This document shows, one piece after another, positions 1 to 7,253 of a DNA stretch of 35,927 nt. A program made the translations under genes and the position numbers. Location of the stretch: assembly GCA_041743835.1 (NCBI GenBank), contig JBGTLW010000294.1:1-35927 (forward strand). Reading direction: 5' to 3'. The notes beneath the pieces were generated by a model. The model saw only the letters and a program-made list of their open reading frames with translations, had not been told where the DNA came from and did not search any database. The stretch comes from JBGTLW01 sp041743835. Its GTDB lineage: Bacteria; Planctomycetota; Phycisphaerae; Phycisphaerales; Phycisphaeraceae. Every line of letters starts with the position of its first letter. Position 1 is the stretch's first letter.

Positions 1-34
1 TGAACTTCTCGACCCGACGCTGTAGCTTCTTCAT
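1..34 (-). CDS. 5' end of an unidentified gene (partial)
   Basis: An ATG at 34 on the minus strand opens eleven codons (MKKLQRRVEKF) before the window ends. A purine-rich GAGAGG sits about seven bases upstream, as a ribosome binding site should. The gene lies downstream of the cysQ-like gene on the same strand with a 156-bp gap. Eleven residues are too few to name a family; the basic start would suit a nucleic-acid or ribosome-associated protein, but that is a guess. Confidence 0.4.
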   Translation of the reverse strand, partial: MKKLQRRVEKF

Positions 35-36
35 GG

Positions 37-123
37 GTTGCCTCTCGATCCTTAAAAGGGTTGAAACATGTGCATGGGACGCCGGAACACCCGGCAAGCC
101 CGAGATTGCACACGAGAGGCAAC
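37..123 (-). promoter_or_regulatory. Possible leader hairpin masking a ribosome binding site
   Basis: GTTGCCTCTCG (37-47) and CGAGAGGCAAC (113-123) are perfect 11-base reverse complements separated by 65 bases. In the minus-strand transcript the proximal arm contains the GAGAGG ribosome binding site of the gene starting at 34. Pairing would hide that site, so this may be a leader that controls translation. Only the complementarity is seen; the function is inferred. Confidence 0.4.
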
Positions 124-190
124 TCATTCACAACATCACCCCCCCCGTCATACACGGTCTCAGCAGCGACAGCGGCAAGCCGACGACGCT

Positions 191-1210
191 TCATGCAAGT
201 TGGGGCGCGACGGCATCGACCACCGCGCGGTGGATCGGGCCACACGTCGCGATGACACCGCGATTGGCGGACAACTCGCGGCCGAGTGAAAAGTCCAGAG
301 GCTTGCCATCGGCATCGGTCACGGTGCCGCCCGCCTCCTCCACCACAATCATGCCAGCCGCGTGGTCCCAGATCTTCTCTCGGTAATTCGCGCGGGTTGG
401 CAGACGCAGGTAGATCTCGGCATCGCCCCTTGCGACCGCGGCATACTTGCACTGGCTGTCAATGCGGAACGGCTCGGCGGTGATGCCCAGCGTCGCAGCG
501 ATCTGCACGCTCGCGCCCTGGTCGGTGTGCCCAGACTCCACCGATTCGCAAAACTTTGCCGCCGCGGTCGTCTTGACACCGCTCGCGCGGATCGGGGTCG
601 CCGCGCTGCTGTCCGCATCCAGCACGGTCATCGTCGCGCCATGCCCGCGCACCGCAGCAAACACCACGCCCTGGCCCCGCCCAGCGTCGTCGTGATCCAC
701 CGGAAGGTTCGGGCAACCCAGCACGCCAAGCACCACCCGACCATCCACGATCAGCCCCAAAGCGACCGCATACTGCTCGCCACGCAGGAAGCCCTTGGTC
801 CCATCGATCGGGTCCAGCGTCCAATACCGCGCCCGGCTGCGGTCGGATGTAGCTGCCTGTGGATCAAACCCGCCGCGATCGATCGCGGCAAGCACCGCAT
901 CTTCACTCAAAGGCTCACCCATCACCGTGTTGACGTGACGCACCACCTTGCCCCGCGCATCAGCACCCTCGTTGCTGCGAAGCTCTTTGGCGTCCTCTTC
1001 CCCGACCACCGGGTCGCCCGGGAATGCGCTGCTTAGCGCGTGGCAGATCACCGCCTGCGAAGCGAAGTCTGCGACCGTGACCGGGCTCTTGTCCTTCTTC
1101 TGGATCGTCGCCGCGGTCACCAGATCGGCCTGGACCGATCGGCAGACCCGGCAGGCCCGCGCCACCGCCTGCATCGCCACCTCCAACTCGCGCTCAAATG
1201 TCTGTGCCAT
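191..1210 (-). CDS. cysQ: 3'(2'),5'-bisphosphate nucleotidase, inositol monophosphatase superfamily
   Basis: This 339-residue protein belongs to the lithium-sensitive inositol monophosphatase fold. It very likely removes phosphate from 3'-phosphoadenosine-5'-phosphate, the by-product of sulfate assimilation. Seen directly: the metal site residues GEED (about 70-73), the signature WTLDPIDGTKGF (130-141) and the C-terminal WDHAAG (281-286), all in the right order. KSPVTVADFASQ near 41-52 is the usual substrate-side loop. Its length is closer to the HAL2/SAL1 type than to short inositol monophosphatases (about 260 residues). The ATG at 1210 is chosen because the 17 codons upstream are Arg/Ser-rich and lie outside the fold. 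It sits 81 bp downstream of dnaB on the same strand. Exact substrate preference cannot be read from sequence, so the gene name is a best guess. Confidence 0.85.
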   Translation of the reverse strand: MAQTFERELEVAMQAVARACRVCRSVQADLVTAATIQKKDKSPVTVADFASQAVICHALSSAFPGDPVVGEEDAKELRSNEGADARGKVVRHVNTVMGEPLSEDAVLAAIDRGGFDPQAATSDRSRARYWTLDPIDGTKGFLRGEQYAVALGLIVDGRVVLGVLGCPNLPVDHDDAGRGQGVVFAAVRGHGATMTVLDADSSAATPIRASGVKTTAAAKFCESVESGHTDQGASVQIAATLGITAEPFRIDSQCKYAAVARGDAEIYLRLPTRANYREKIWDHAAGMIVVEEAGGTVTDADGKPLDFSLGRELSANRGVIATCGPIHRAVVDAVAPQLA

Positions 1211-1291
1211 CGTAAACCTTCGCCTTGAAAAGGATGTCGTTCGAGACACGGAGTGTAGCAATTGCGCAGCAGTTGAGGCGTGAGGCCGGCG

Positions 1292-2719
<1,428 letters not shown>

Positions 2720-2782
2720 GGACGGCCTTCCCTGGCGGGCGGTGTGATCGCGAAGCCTCATGCTCGCGGCAATCATTGTACC

Positions 2783-2921
2783 CGACAACCCTGTCGCCAA
2801 GTCTGACGGCCAATGTGTGGATTGCTGTGGAAAAGCTGGCGGTTACGGCCAGATGCGCCGCGCCCGTGCCGATTCAGGCTACGGAGCGGGTTGCTGGTCC
2901 ACCTGCGACAGCTCGTTAGGC
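2783..2921 (-). repeat. attC site 11 (end of the cassette array)
   Basis: Read on the minus strand, it starts with a perfect GCCTAAC box (2915-2921) holding the TAA stop of cassette 11 and ends with a degenerate GTTGTCG (2783-2789). Inner arms GCGACAG (2905-2911) and CTGTCGC (2791-2797) are perfect complements placed just inside the boxes, as in an attC L-box pair. At 139 bp it is longer than the others and does not share their conserved core. It is the last site before dnaB. Confidence 0.65.
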
Positions 2922-3212
2922 ACCCCCAGCTACCAGGGTAAGACGCAGAAAAGCGACGACAACAAAACCGGCCATCAACACCCGCTCAGTGGGGATGCGG
3001 CTCGTGCGGGATCGCAGCCATGCAGTACCGAAGCCCATCACAACCATAAGTCCGAGGATACCGCCAAAGGCGAGATTACCGCGTCGATCTTGGAAACTGG
3101 GACCCGGATCATCCCAAAGCAGTGAAGGTATAACGACGAGGCAGGCGATTAGTAGTCCGCTATTCGCGAGACCGACGAAAGACCAGTGAGCGTTGCGACG
3201 TGAGAGTTGCAT
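2916..3212 (-). CDS. Cassette 11: small membrane protein
   Basis: A 98-residue protein with three likely membrane spans (about 11-33, 46-66 and 78-96) and a basic RSRTSR loop. I do not recognise the family. The ATG at 3212 lies only three bases after the GTTAGGC box of attC site 10, so the AGG of that box may serve as the ribosome binding site. The TAA stop is embedded in the GCCTAAC box of attC 11. This start-at-one-box, stop-in-the-next layout is typical of a gene cassette. It is the last cassette of the array. Confidence 0.75.
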   Translation of the reverse strand: MQLSRRNAHWSFVGLANSGLLIACLVVIPSLLWDDPGPSFQDRRGNLAFGGILGLMVVMGFGTAWLRSRTSRIPTERVLMAGFVVVAFLRLTLVAGGA

Positions 3213-3215
3213 GGT

Positions 3216-3324
3216 GCCTAACGAAAAAGGCTCATATGTCGCCCGCCCGCAGAAGCGGACGTCCAACCGACAACACAATTATCCACCGCGGGCGTCGCCA
3301 GTCAAGTGCAACTGCTGGTGAGCG
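3216..3324 (-). repeat. attC site 10
   Basis: A perfect GTTAGGC recombination box (minus strand, 3216-3222) pairs with a degenerate box near 3318-3324 (GCTCAC instead of CCTAAC). The middle carries the core shared with sites 1 and 4-8: a GCGGAC...CCAACCGACAAC...AATTATCC...CGCGGGCGTCGCC block. CGCCCGC and GCGGGCG form the inner stem. The degenerate distal box may lower its activity. Confidence 0.8.
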
Positions 3325-3640
3325 GGCCCTCACAGTAGGGGCCGAACTGGTCCAACTTTATCTCGATAAAATACGGCGTCGGCAGACGAAAGCACAAGAT
3401 ACGGTTCTGGCGCTTTCGCGGTATGAGTAGGTCGCGCAATTCACTTTCGCGCTCGACGCGGCAAGTTGCACTCTTGCGGACACTATCCTCCACGTCGAGA
3501 ATCTCAAAAGATTCCCCTGCCGGGAGTTCGCTGTGACACCACTCGGAGTAATCATCGAGAATCGCCACAGTATCGCGTTCCCACCAGACCCTGATGGGAA
3601 TCGACTCGACTGCGCGGTATCGTTGTCCTTTGCCGACCAT
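3302..3640 (-). CDS. Cassette 10: unknown protein
   Basis: A 112-residue soluble protein with no membrane span or signal peptide and no family I can name. It has a charged middle (VERESELRDLLIPRKRQ) and an aromatic C-terminal part. The ATG at 3640 is four bases from the GTTAGCG box of attC 9. The stop lies inside attC 10, so the last residues (about GPLTSSCT) are encoded by the attC arm. Because the stop-bearing box of attC 10 is mutated, the original stop may have been lost and the protein extended. An overlapping 134-codon frame (3358-3762) runs across attC 9 and is treated as a shadow. Confidence 0.6.
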   Translation of the reverse strand: MVGKGQRYRAVESIPIRVWWERDTVAILDDYSEWCHSELPAGESFEILDVEDSVRKSATCRVERESELRDLLIPRKRQNRILCFRLPTPYFIEIKLDQFGPYCEGPLTSSCT

Positions 3641-3644
3641 GTCC

Positions 3645-3751
3645 CGCTAACGCTGCCGCTCAGTGGCGAGCCGCGTGCGGGGCAGGACGCACAAGGCTCG
3701 ATGACAACATTCAACGCACGCGTGCGCGTCCACGACCGCGGCTGGCTAGAC
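3645..3751 (-). repeat. attC site 9 (second sequence type)
   Basis: The boxes are GTTAGCG (minus strand, 3645-3651) and GTCTAGC (3745-3751). The interior belongs to a different family from the main type: GCCGCTCAGTGGCGAGCC near the left box and CGACCGCGGCTGG near the right. It is nearly identical to attC 2 (6795-6901) and was copied along with its cassette. The TAG stop of cassette 9 lies in the right-hand box. Confidence 0.82.
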
Positions 3752-3973
3752 GACATTCCCACCGGGCTTGTGGAAGCAGCCGATGGCCAGGTTGGTCAGC
3801 ACAGCACCGGCAAAAACAATCCCGACGCTAGCGAGAATCTTCCACAGCGTGCCATCTTCCCGAGGGATGACATCCCACACGCCGAGAATCCCAATGAAGA
3901 CCCCCAGCACAATCGTGATGAGCGAGGTCACAAAACTGGCGAGATTGATCTTGCGTATGGTCGCGTCGCTCAT
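3746..3973 (-). CDS. Cassette 9: two-helix membrane protein (copy of cassette 2)
   Basis: A 75-residue protein with two membrane spans (about 12-32 and 46-66) joined by a short acidic loop, DVIPREDGTLW. It differs from cassette 2 (6896-7123) at five of 75 residues, and the flanking attC is duplicated too. The stop is TAG within the attC box where the sister copy has TAA. No SD is obvious before the ATG. I do not recognise the family; the small size and two helices would fit a holin-like, toxin or envelope-stress protein, but nothing in the sequence decides between these. Confidence 0.78.
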   Translation of the reverse strand: MSDATIRKINLASFVTSLITIVLGVFIGILGVWDVIPREDGTLWKILASVGIVFAGAVLTNLAIGCFHKPGGNVV

Positions 3974-3986
3974 GTGATTTTCAGTA

Positions 3987-4092
3987 GCCTAACAAAAAAC
4001 TCAATCGCCGGCCACCGCGGAAAGCAGGCTCCAAACCGACCACACCATTCTACTCGCGGGCGTCGCCGGTCAACTGCAGGCGGTGGTTAGGG
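3987..4092 (-). repeat. attC site 8
   Basis: Perfect GTTAGGC (minus strand, 3987-3993) and CCCTAAC (4086-4092) boxes. The interior is an imperfect hairpin: CAATCGCCGG on the left against CCGGTCAACT on the right, with a bulged base as expected of an attC L-box pair. The shared core is present in a slightly diverged form. The TAA of cassette 8 lies in the right-hand box. Confidence 0.88.
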
Positions 4093-4464
4093 CCCATTCG
4101 GGAGTGACTCAAGTATTGCGACAAGAACGACAAGCAGAGCGTTCTCGGGTATCACACCCGGCACGCCTGGCTCACGATAAGCAAGGCGAGGCGCGATACG
4201 AATCTTCCGTTCTCCGCCAACTCGCATGTCTTCGCAACCATAAAAGATACCATCGATCAGGTTCTCACGATCCCAGCGGACATTCGTCACGAGCGTTGTA
4301 CCATCGTTCTCAAGATCAGCAGGCCATGTACCCCACGGCTTCTGCCACCGAATGGGATCGCCCTTGTTTAACCACATTTGCAAACGAACGCGGTACCACT
4401 GCTGACGTGCAATCGGTTGACCCGATCCGGGACTATCCTCAATAAGATCGATACCGGATCGCAT
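4087..4464 (-). CDS. Cassette 8: FKBP-like peptidyl-prolyl isomerase domain protein
   Basis: A 125-residue protein whose C-terminal half resembles the FKBP fold. Around residues 85-118, MRVGGERKIRIAPRLAYR followed by GVIPENALLVVLVAIL matches the family pattern GM..G..R.L.IP..LAYG....IPPNA.L.F.V.L. The Gly usually seen after LAY is Arg here and the N-terminal half is poorly conserved, so activity is uncertain. There is no signal peptide. The ATG at 4464 is six bases from the GTTAGGT box of attC 7, and a longer frame running into attC is ignored. The TAA stop lies in the attC 8 box. FKBP proteins assist folding at prolines; its job as a mobile cassette is unknown. Confidence 0.7.
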   Translation of the reverse strand: MRSGIDLIEDSPGSGQPIARQQWYRVRLQMWLNKGDPIRWQKPWGTWPADLENDGTTLVTNVRWDRENLIDGIFYGCEDMRVGGERKIRIAPRLAYREPGVPGVIPENALLVVLVAILESLPNGP

Positions 4465-4470
4465 CTTGGC

Positions 4471-4588
4471 ACCTAACGTAAATCGGCTCCATTGCCGGCC
4501 GCCCGCATACCCCCGGTAGCGGACTCCCAACCGACACCCCAATTATCCCTCGCGGGCGTCGCGGGTCAACTGTGGCCGGTGGTTATGC
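4471..4588 (-). repeat. attC site 7
   Basis: GTTAGGT box (minus strand, 4471-4477) and GCATAAC box (4582-4588) bound the conserved core, including GGTAGCGGACTCCCAACCGA and the CGCGGGCGTCGCGGGTCAA arm. This is a clear member of the main family at 118 bp. Confidence 0.87.
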
Positions 4589-4593
4589 CGCAG

Positions 4594-4908
4594 TCAGATG
4601 TAGCTAATGGTAACACCGGAATCGATCCAGCCGAAAACTCGAAACCCCTCGTCCGTTTCCATACCGGGCACGTGAATGTGGCGCAATTGATTGCGGACCC
4701 GGTCGCGCTGCTCGTCACAATCCACGTGCAACTCGACCCACTGGATTTCGCGATACGGCACTTCGCGGAAGTGGTAGAACCATTCACCATCCCAAGACGA
4801 AGGTTCGTGGCCGATGTCTTTGATGCGAAATCTCGGAGACTGGTCGCCGAGACTGTACATCGCGAGTCGTAGTTCGTCCCATTTGGTGTCGTTCATGACG
4901 CCGTTCAT
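4594..4908 (-). CDS. Cassette 7: soluble protein of a small uncharacterised family
   Basis: A 104-residue protein rich in aromatic residues, with segments NDTKWDELRLAMYSLG, DGEWFYHFREVPY and RHIHVPGMETDEGFRVFG. I associate this pattern with a domain-of-unknown-function family found as single small proteins (possibly DUF6678), but this is from memory and unchecked. No signal peptide or membrane span. The start is either the ATG at 4908 or that at 4896 (MNDTKW); the longer frame to 4977 runs into attC 6 and is unlikely. The TGA stop falls just before the box of attC 7. Confidence 0.65.
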   Translation of the reverse strand: MNGVMNDTKWDELRLAMYSLGDQSPRFRIKDIGHEPSSWDGEWFYHFREVPYREIQWVELHVDCDEQRDRVRNQLRHIHVPGMETDEGFRVFGWIDSGVTISYI

Positions 4909-4922
4909 GGTGGGGTCTTGCT

Positions 4923-5023
4923 GTAATCCCCCCTTTGCCAGCCATCCCTGGTAGTGGACTCCCAACCGACAACCCAATTATCCCTCGCTGGCGTCACCGG
5001 TCAACTGCGGCGGATGGTTAGCC
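4923..5023 (-). repeat. attC site 6 with a decayed recombination box
   Basis: The right-hand box GGCTAAC (minus strand, 5017-5023) is intact and the conserved core (GGTAGTGGACTCCCAACCGA, CGCTGGCGTCACCGGTCAACT) is clear. At the left edge the expected CCTAAC reads TGTAATC, so the box where strand exchange should occur is mutated. The site is probably weak or dead, which would lock cassettes 6 and 7 together. Confidence 0.78.
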
Positions 5024-5289
5024 CGCTTACCACCACGCCATGTACGAACACCTACAACAATGAAGGCGATACCAAGAATAATAAACGGCAGTGACCAAGC
5101 CAGCATTCCAAGGGGATTGGTCAGTAACACGCGGCCATCACCGACATGGCGTACAGCATTCTGCCCAAGAGCGCGCTCAAAGCCAATGGTGCGGATCAGC
5201 ATCATGCCCCAGCCCTGAAAAGTCATGATGAAGAACATGCCAAGCAGGATCTCGACAACCGCAAGTAGTCTGCGAAACAAAATCGCCAT
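4978..5289 (-). CDS. Cassette 6: small membrane protein
   Basis: A 103-residue protein with two membrane spans (about 8-28 and 62-82), a positively charged start (FRR) and a basic tail. I do not recognise the family. The ATG at 5289 is four bases from the GTTAGAC box of attC 5. The frame reads straight through the GGCTAAC box of attC 6 and stops inside the site, so the last dozen or so residues (NHPPQLTGDASEG) come from attC sequence. Insertion of this cassette before another attC would keep that tail. Confidence 0.72.
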   Translation of the reverse strand: MAILFRRLLAVVEILLGMFFIMTFQGWGMMLIRTIGFERALGQNAVRHVGDGRVLLTNPLGMLAWSLPFIILGIAFIVVGVRTWRGGKRANHPPQLTGDASEG

Positions 5290-5293
5290 AGCG

Positions 5294-5409
5294 GTCTAAC
5301 AATTAGGGCTAATTTGCCAGCCGCCCGCAGAACCTGGGAGCGGACTCCCAACCGACAACCCAATTATCCCTCGCGGGTGTCGCGGGTCAAATGTAGCCGG
5401 TGGATAGGA
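5294..5409 (-). repeat. attC site 5
   Basis: GTTAGAC box (minus strand, 5294-5300), then the main-family core (GGGAGCGGACTCCCAACCGA and CGCGGGTGTCGCGGGTCAA). The right box reads TCCTATC (5403-5409) with one change from the YYYAAC pattern. Length is 116 bp. Confidence 0.83.
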
Positions 5410-5411
5410 GC

Positions 5412-5723
5412 CTACCATGCGCTCCACATCGGATAGCCGATCAGCGTGCTCAAACCGAGGATAAACGCGAACACTAGGAGGCCGATAGCACGCTGCCAAC
5501 CTTTGCCACGCATAGATGACAAAACAGAGGCCGCTCCGGAGGGCGGCAGTGTGAACCACAGCCACCAAAGCTCGAAGGCTCGGCCCAATGTCCATGCTTC
5601 GTGGTCAAAATTGGAGCCGCCGCGTTTACCAGATTGCACCCACACAACGAACATGAACACGAGCAACAACACAATCGATACGGCGAGGCATTCGACGCCT
5701 GTGATGTGCCGCTTAGCCGACAT
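5412..5723 (-). CDS. Cassette 5: small membrane protein
   Basis: A 103-residue protein with membrane spans at about 12-30 and 80-98 and a Trp-rich stretch between them (ELWWLWFTLPPSG). The family is not recognised. The ATG at 5723 lies four bases after the GTTAGGT box of attC 4; a GTG two codons upstream overlaps that box and could also start it. The TAG stop is two bases before the box of attC 5. Like several neighbours it is a short hydrophobic cassette product with no cytoplasmic domain. Confidence 0.72.
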   Translation of the reverse strand: MSAKRHITGVECLAVSIVLLLVFMFVVWVQSGKRGGSNFDHEAWTLGRAFELWWLWFTLPPSGAASVLSSMRGKGWQRAIGLLVFAFILGLSTLIGYPMWSAW

Positions 5724-5727
5724 TTGC

Positions 5728-5845
5728 ACCTAACGTAAAAAACTCATTTACCAGCCGCCCGCGGACACCCCGGTAGCGGACTCCCAACCGACAACGCAAT
5801 TATCCCTCGCGGGTGTCGCCGGTCAACTGCAGGCGGTGGTTAGGC
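5728..5845 (-). repeat. attC site 4
   Basis: Intact GTTAGGT (minus strand, 5728-5734) and GCCTAAC (5839-5845) boxes with the full main-family core between. One of the cleanest sites in the array at 118 bp. Confidence 0.88.
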
Positions 5846-5849
5846 ATCA

Positions 5850-6209
5850 TCAGTACGGCCCAATGCGGATGTGGTTGTCAACCTTTGCGATCTGGTTCCC
5901 GGACACCTCAACGGTGATCGAGCCGCGATAGCCGGATTCAAAGTAGCAGTCGACGGGCAGAGAGTGCTGATTACCGGTCGGGTCGGAGTACTCAATCACC
6001 AAGCGAGACTCACTCTGCGGATTCACGACAACAGACGCAGATTGGCCCGGCTGGATGTTCCCGGCGCTATAGGTCTTGCCAGTGACGATGACGACGACGC
6101 CATCGAGGGTGCTTGAGCCGGTGTTCTTAACGGTCGCGGTGACGCCGGACTGCTGACTACAGCCGGCGAGCAATACGGACAACGCGATGACAACGAGAAA
6201 GCGTGACAT
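5850..6209 (-). CDS. Cassette 4: small lipoprotein
   Basis: A 119-residue protein with a classic lipoprotein signal: hydrophobic residues 4-14, then the lipobox LLAGC with the modified Cys at 17. The mature part (VTATVKNTGSSTLDGVVV, later SITVEVSGNQIAKVDNHI) looks like a single immunoglobulin-like beta sandwich, as in small envelope lipoproteins. The ATG at 6209 begins the signal peptide. No enzyme motif is present. The TGA stop lies four bases before the box of attC 4. The region upstream is the disrupted attC 3. Confidence 0.78.
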   Translation of the reverse strand: MSRFLVVIALSVLLAGCSQQSGVTATVKNTGSSTLDGVVVIVTGKTYSAGNIQPGQSASVVVNPQSESRLVIEYSDPTGNQHSLPVDCYFESGYRGSITVEVSGNQIAKVDNHIRIGPY

Positions 6210-6242
6210 GATGCATAGCAGTGATTAGACAGAACTGATTCG

Positions 6243-6476
6243 GTAGAACGTCCACCGGCCTGGATAGAGTGTCCCCTACATCATGCGGGTTGTCAATGGG
6301 AAATCAAGCTACATATCCCTAGCCGGGTGCCACACCTCGGCGTAGCCGATGTGTGATTCCACGGCGGCATACATCAGCCTGTGGCTGAGGTGTGGCACCC
6401 GGCCGCGAAAGACAACCCGAAAAATCACTCCAAACCGCTTGACTTCAACCACAGCCGCTGCAGCCGGTGGTTATCC
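6243..6476 (-). repeat. attC site 3, interrupted by a hairpin element
   Basis: The right box GGATAAC (minus strand, 6470-6476) holds the stop of cassette 3. Its inner arm CAGCCGGTG has a match 200 bp away, CACCGGCCTG (6253-6262), next to a degenerate box GTAGAAC (6243-6249). Between the arms lies the palindromic element at 6322-6403. Removing that element leaves a site of about 150 bp. The left half is diverged, so the exact limit is uncertain. Confidence 0.5.
6322..6403. repeat. Palindromic REP/MITE-like hairpin element
   Basis: GCCGGGTGCCACACCTC (6322-6338) and its perfect 17-base reverse complement (6387-6403) flank a 48-base middle that has weaker internal complementarity. It would fold into a long hairpin of about 82 bp with no coding capacity. 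It sits inside the loop of attC 3. A REP-type or miniature mobile element is the best reading; no target-site duplication was identified. Confidence 0.7.
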
Positions 6477-6779
6477 CGCACTCTCGGGTATCGTGAAGCC
6501 TTTACCATCGTCCCGTTGCATCAGCCACAGCGAGGCACCAGCGCGAGTAAAACCATCCATATCTCCTCCTTTGCGGTTTACGTAGTGCATCAGGCGATCC
6601 CGAGCAGCAAGCACCGAGTCGATCAATTCAGGCTCTCGAAGCTTGTCGAGATCGGGAAGTTCTATGTACCAGCCCGCGTCACGCTGAAAGACGCGACCAA
6701 CCGGCTCATCACCGTCGAGAAGTTCGGCAGAGGTGAAACCGTCATCCGGACTGCCGACGATTTGAATGCTGTAATGCAA
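6471..6779 (-). CDS. Cassette 3: unknown soluble protein
   Basis: A 102-residue acidic protein with no signal peptide or membrane span. Visible segments are a short N-terminal beta-rich part (HYSIQIVGSPDDG), GWYIELPDLDKLREPELIDSV and a C-terminal ASLWLMQRDDGKGF. Not recognised. The start is a TTG at 6779, supported by GAGG about eight bases upstream that overlaps the region after the GTTAGCC box of attC 2; no in-frame ATG fits better. The TAA stop lies in the attC 3 box. Confidence 0.65.
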   Translation of the reverse strand: MHYSIQIVGSPDDGFTSAELLDGDEPVGRVFQRDAGWYIELPDLDKLREPELIDSVLAARDRLMHYVNRKGGDMDGFTRAGASLWLMQRDDGKGFTIPESAG

Positions 6780-6794
6780 CGGTATGACCTCGCG

Positions 6795-6901
6795 GGCTAA
6801 CGCTGCCGCTCAGTGGCGAGCCGCGTGCGGGGCAGGACGCACAAGGCTCGATGACAACATTCAACGCAGACATGCTCGTCAACGACTGCGGCTGGTTAGA
6901 C
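6795..6901 (-). repeat. attC site 2 (second sequence type)
   Basis: Boxes GTTAGCC (minus strand, 6795-6801) and GTCTAAC (6895-6901). The arms GCTGCCGCTCAG and GACTGCGGCTGG pair imperfectly just inside the boxes. Nearly identical to attC 9 and clearly unlike the main family, so the array holds at least two attC lineages. Confidence 0.85.
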
Positions 6902-7123
6902 GGCATTCCCACCGGGCTTGTGGAAGCAGCCGATGGCCAGGTTAGTCAGCACAGCACCGGCAAAAACAATCCCGACGCTAGCGAGAACCTTCCACAGCGT
7001 GCCGTCTTCCCGAGGGATGACATCCCACACGCCGAGAATCCCGATGAAGACACCCAGCACAATCGTGATGAGCGCAGTCACAAAACTGGTGACATTGATC
7101 TTGCGTATGGTCGCGTCGCTCAT
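6896..7123 (-). CDS. Cassette 2: two-helix membrane protein (copy of cassette 9)
   Basis: A 75-residue protein, 70 of 75 residues identical to cassette 9. Two membrane spans (about 12-32 and 46-66) surround DVIPREDGTLWK. The TAA stop is in the GTCTAAC box of attC 2 and the ATG is 13 bases from the GTTAGGT box of attC 1. Conservation of the reading frame between two diverged copies is good evidence that this is a real, selected gene. Function unknown. Confidence 0.8.
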   Translation of the reverse strand: MSDATIRKINVTSFVTALITIVLGVFIGILGVWDVIPREDGTLWKVLASVGIVFAGAVLTNLAIGCFHKPGGNAV

Positions 7124-7136
7124 GTGATTCTCAGTA

Positions 7137-7253
7137 ACCTAACAAAAAAAGCTCAATTGCCGGCCGCCCGCGGACCCCCGGTAGCGGACTCCCAACCGAC
7201 AACGCAATTATCCCTCGCGGGCGCCGCCGGTCAATTTTGGCCGGTGGTTAGTG
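7137..7253 (-). repeat. attC site 1
   Basis: Boxes GTTAGGT (minus strand, 7137-7143) and CACTAAC (7247-7253). The main-family core is complete: CAATTGCCGGCCGCCCGCGG on the left folds against CGCGGGCG...CCGGTCAATT on the right with a bulged base. It follows the VapD-like cassette. Confidence 0.88.

Noticed and set aside
3358..3762. 134-codon minus-strand ORF overlapping cassette 10
   Set aside because: It runs across the whole of attC 9 and has an Arg/Ser/Pro-rich composition typical of a shadow frame.
2783..7253. CRISPR array
   Set aside because: The repeats are over 100 bp, imperfectly palindromic, separated by coding ORFs of variable length, and there are no cas genes in the window.
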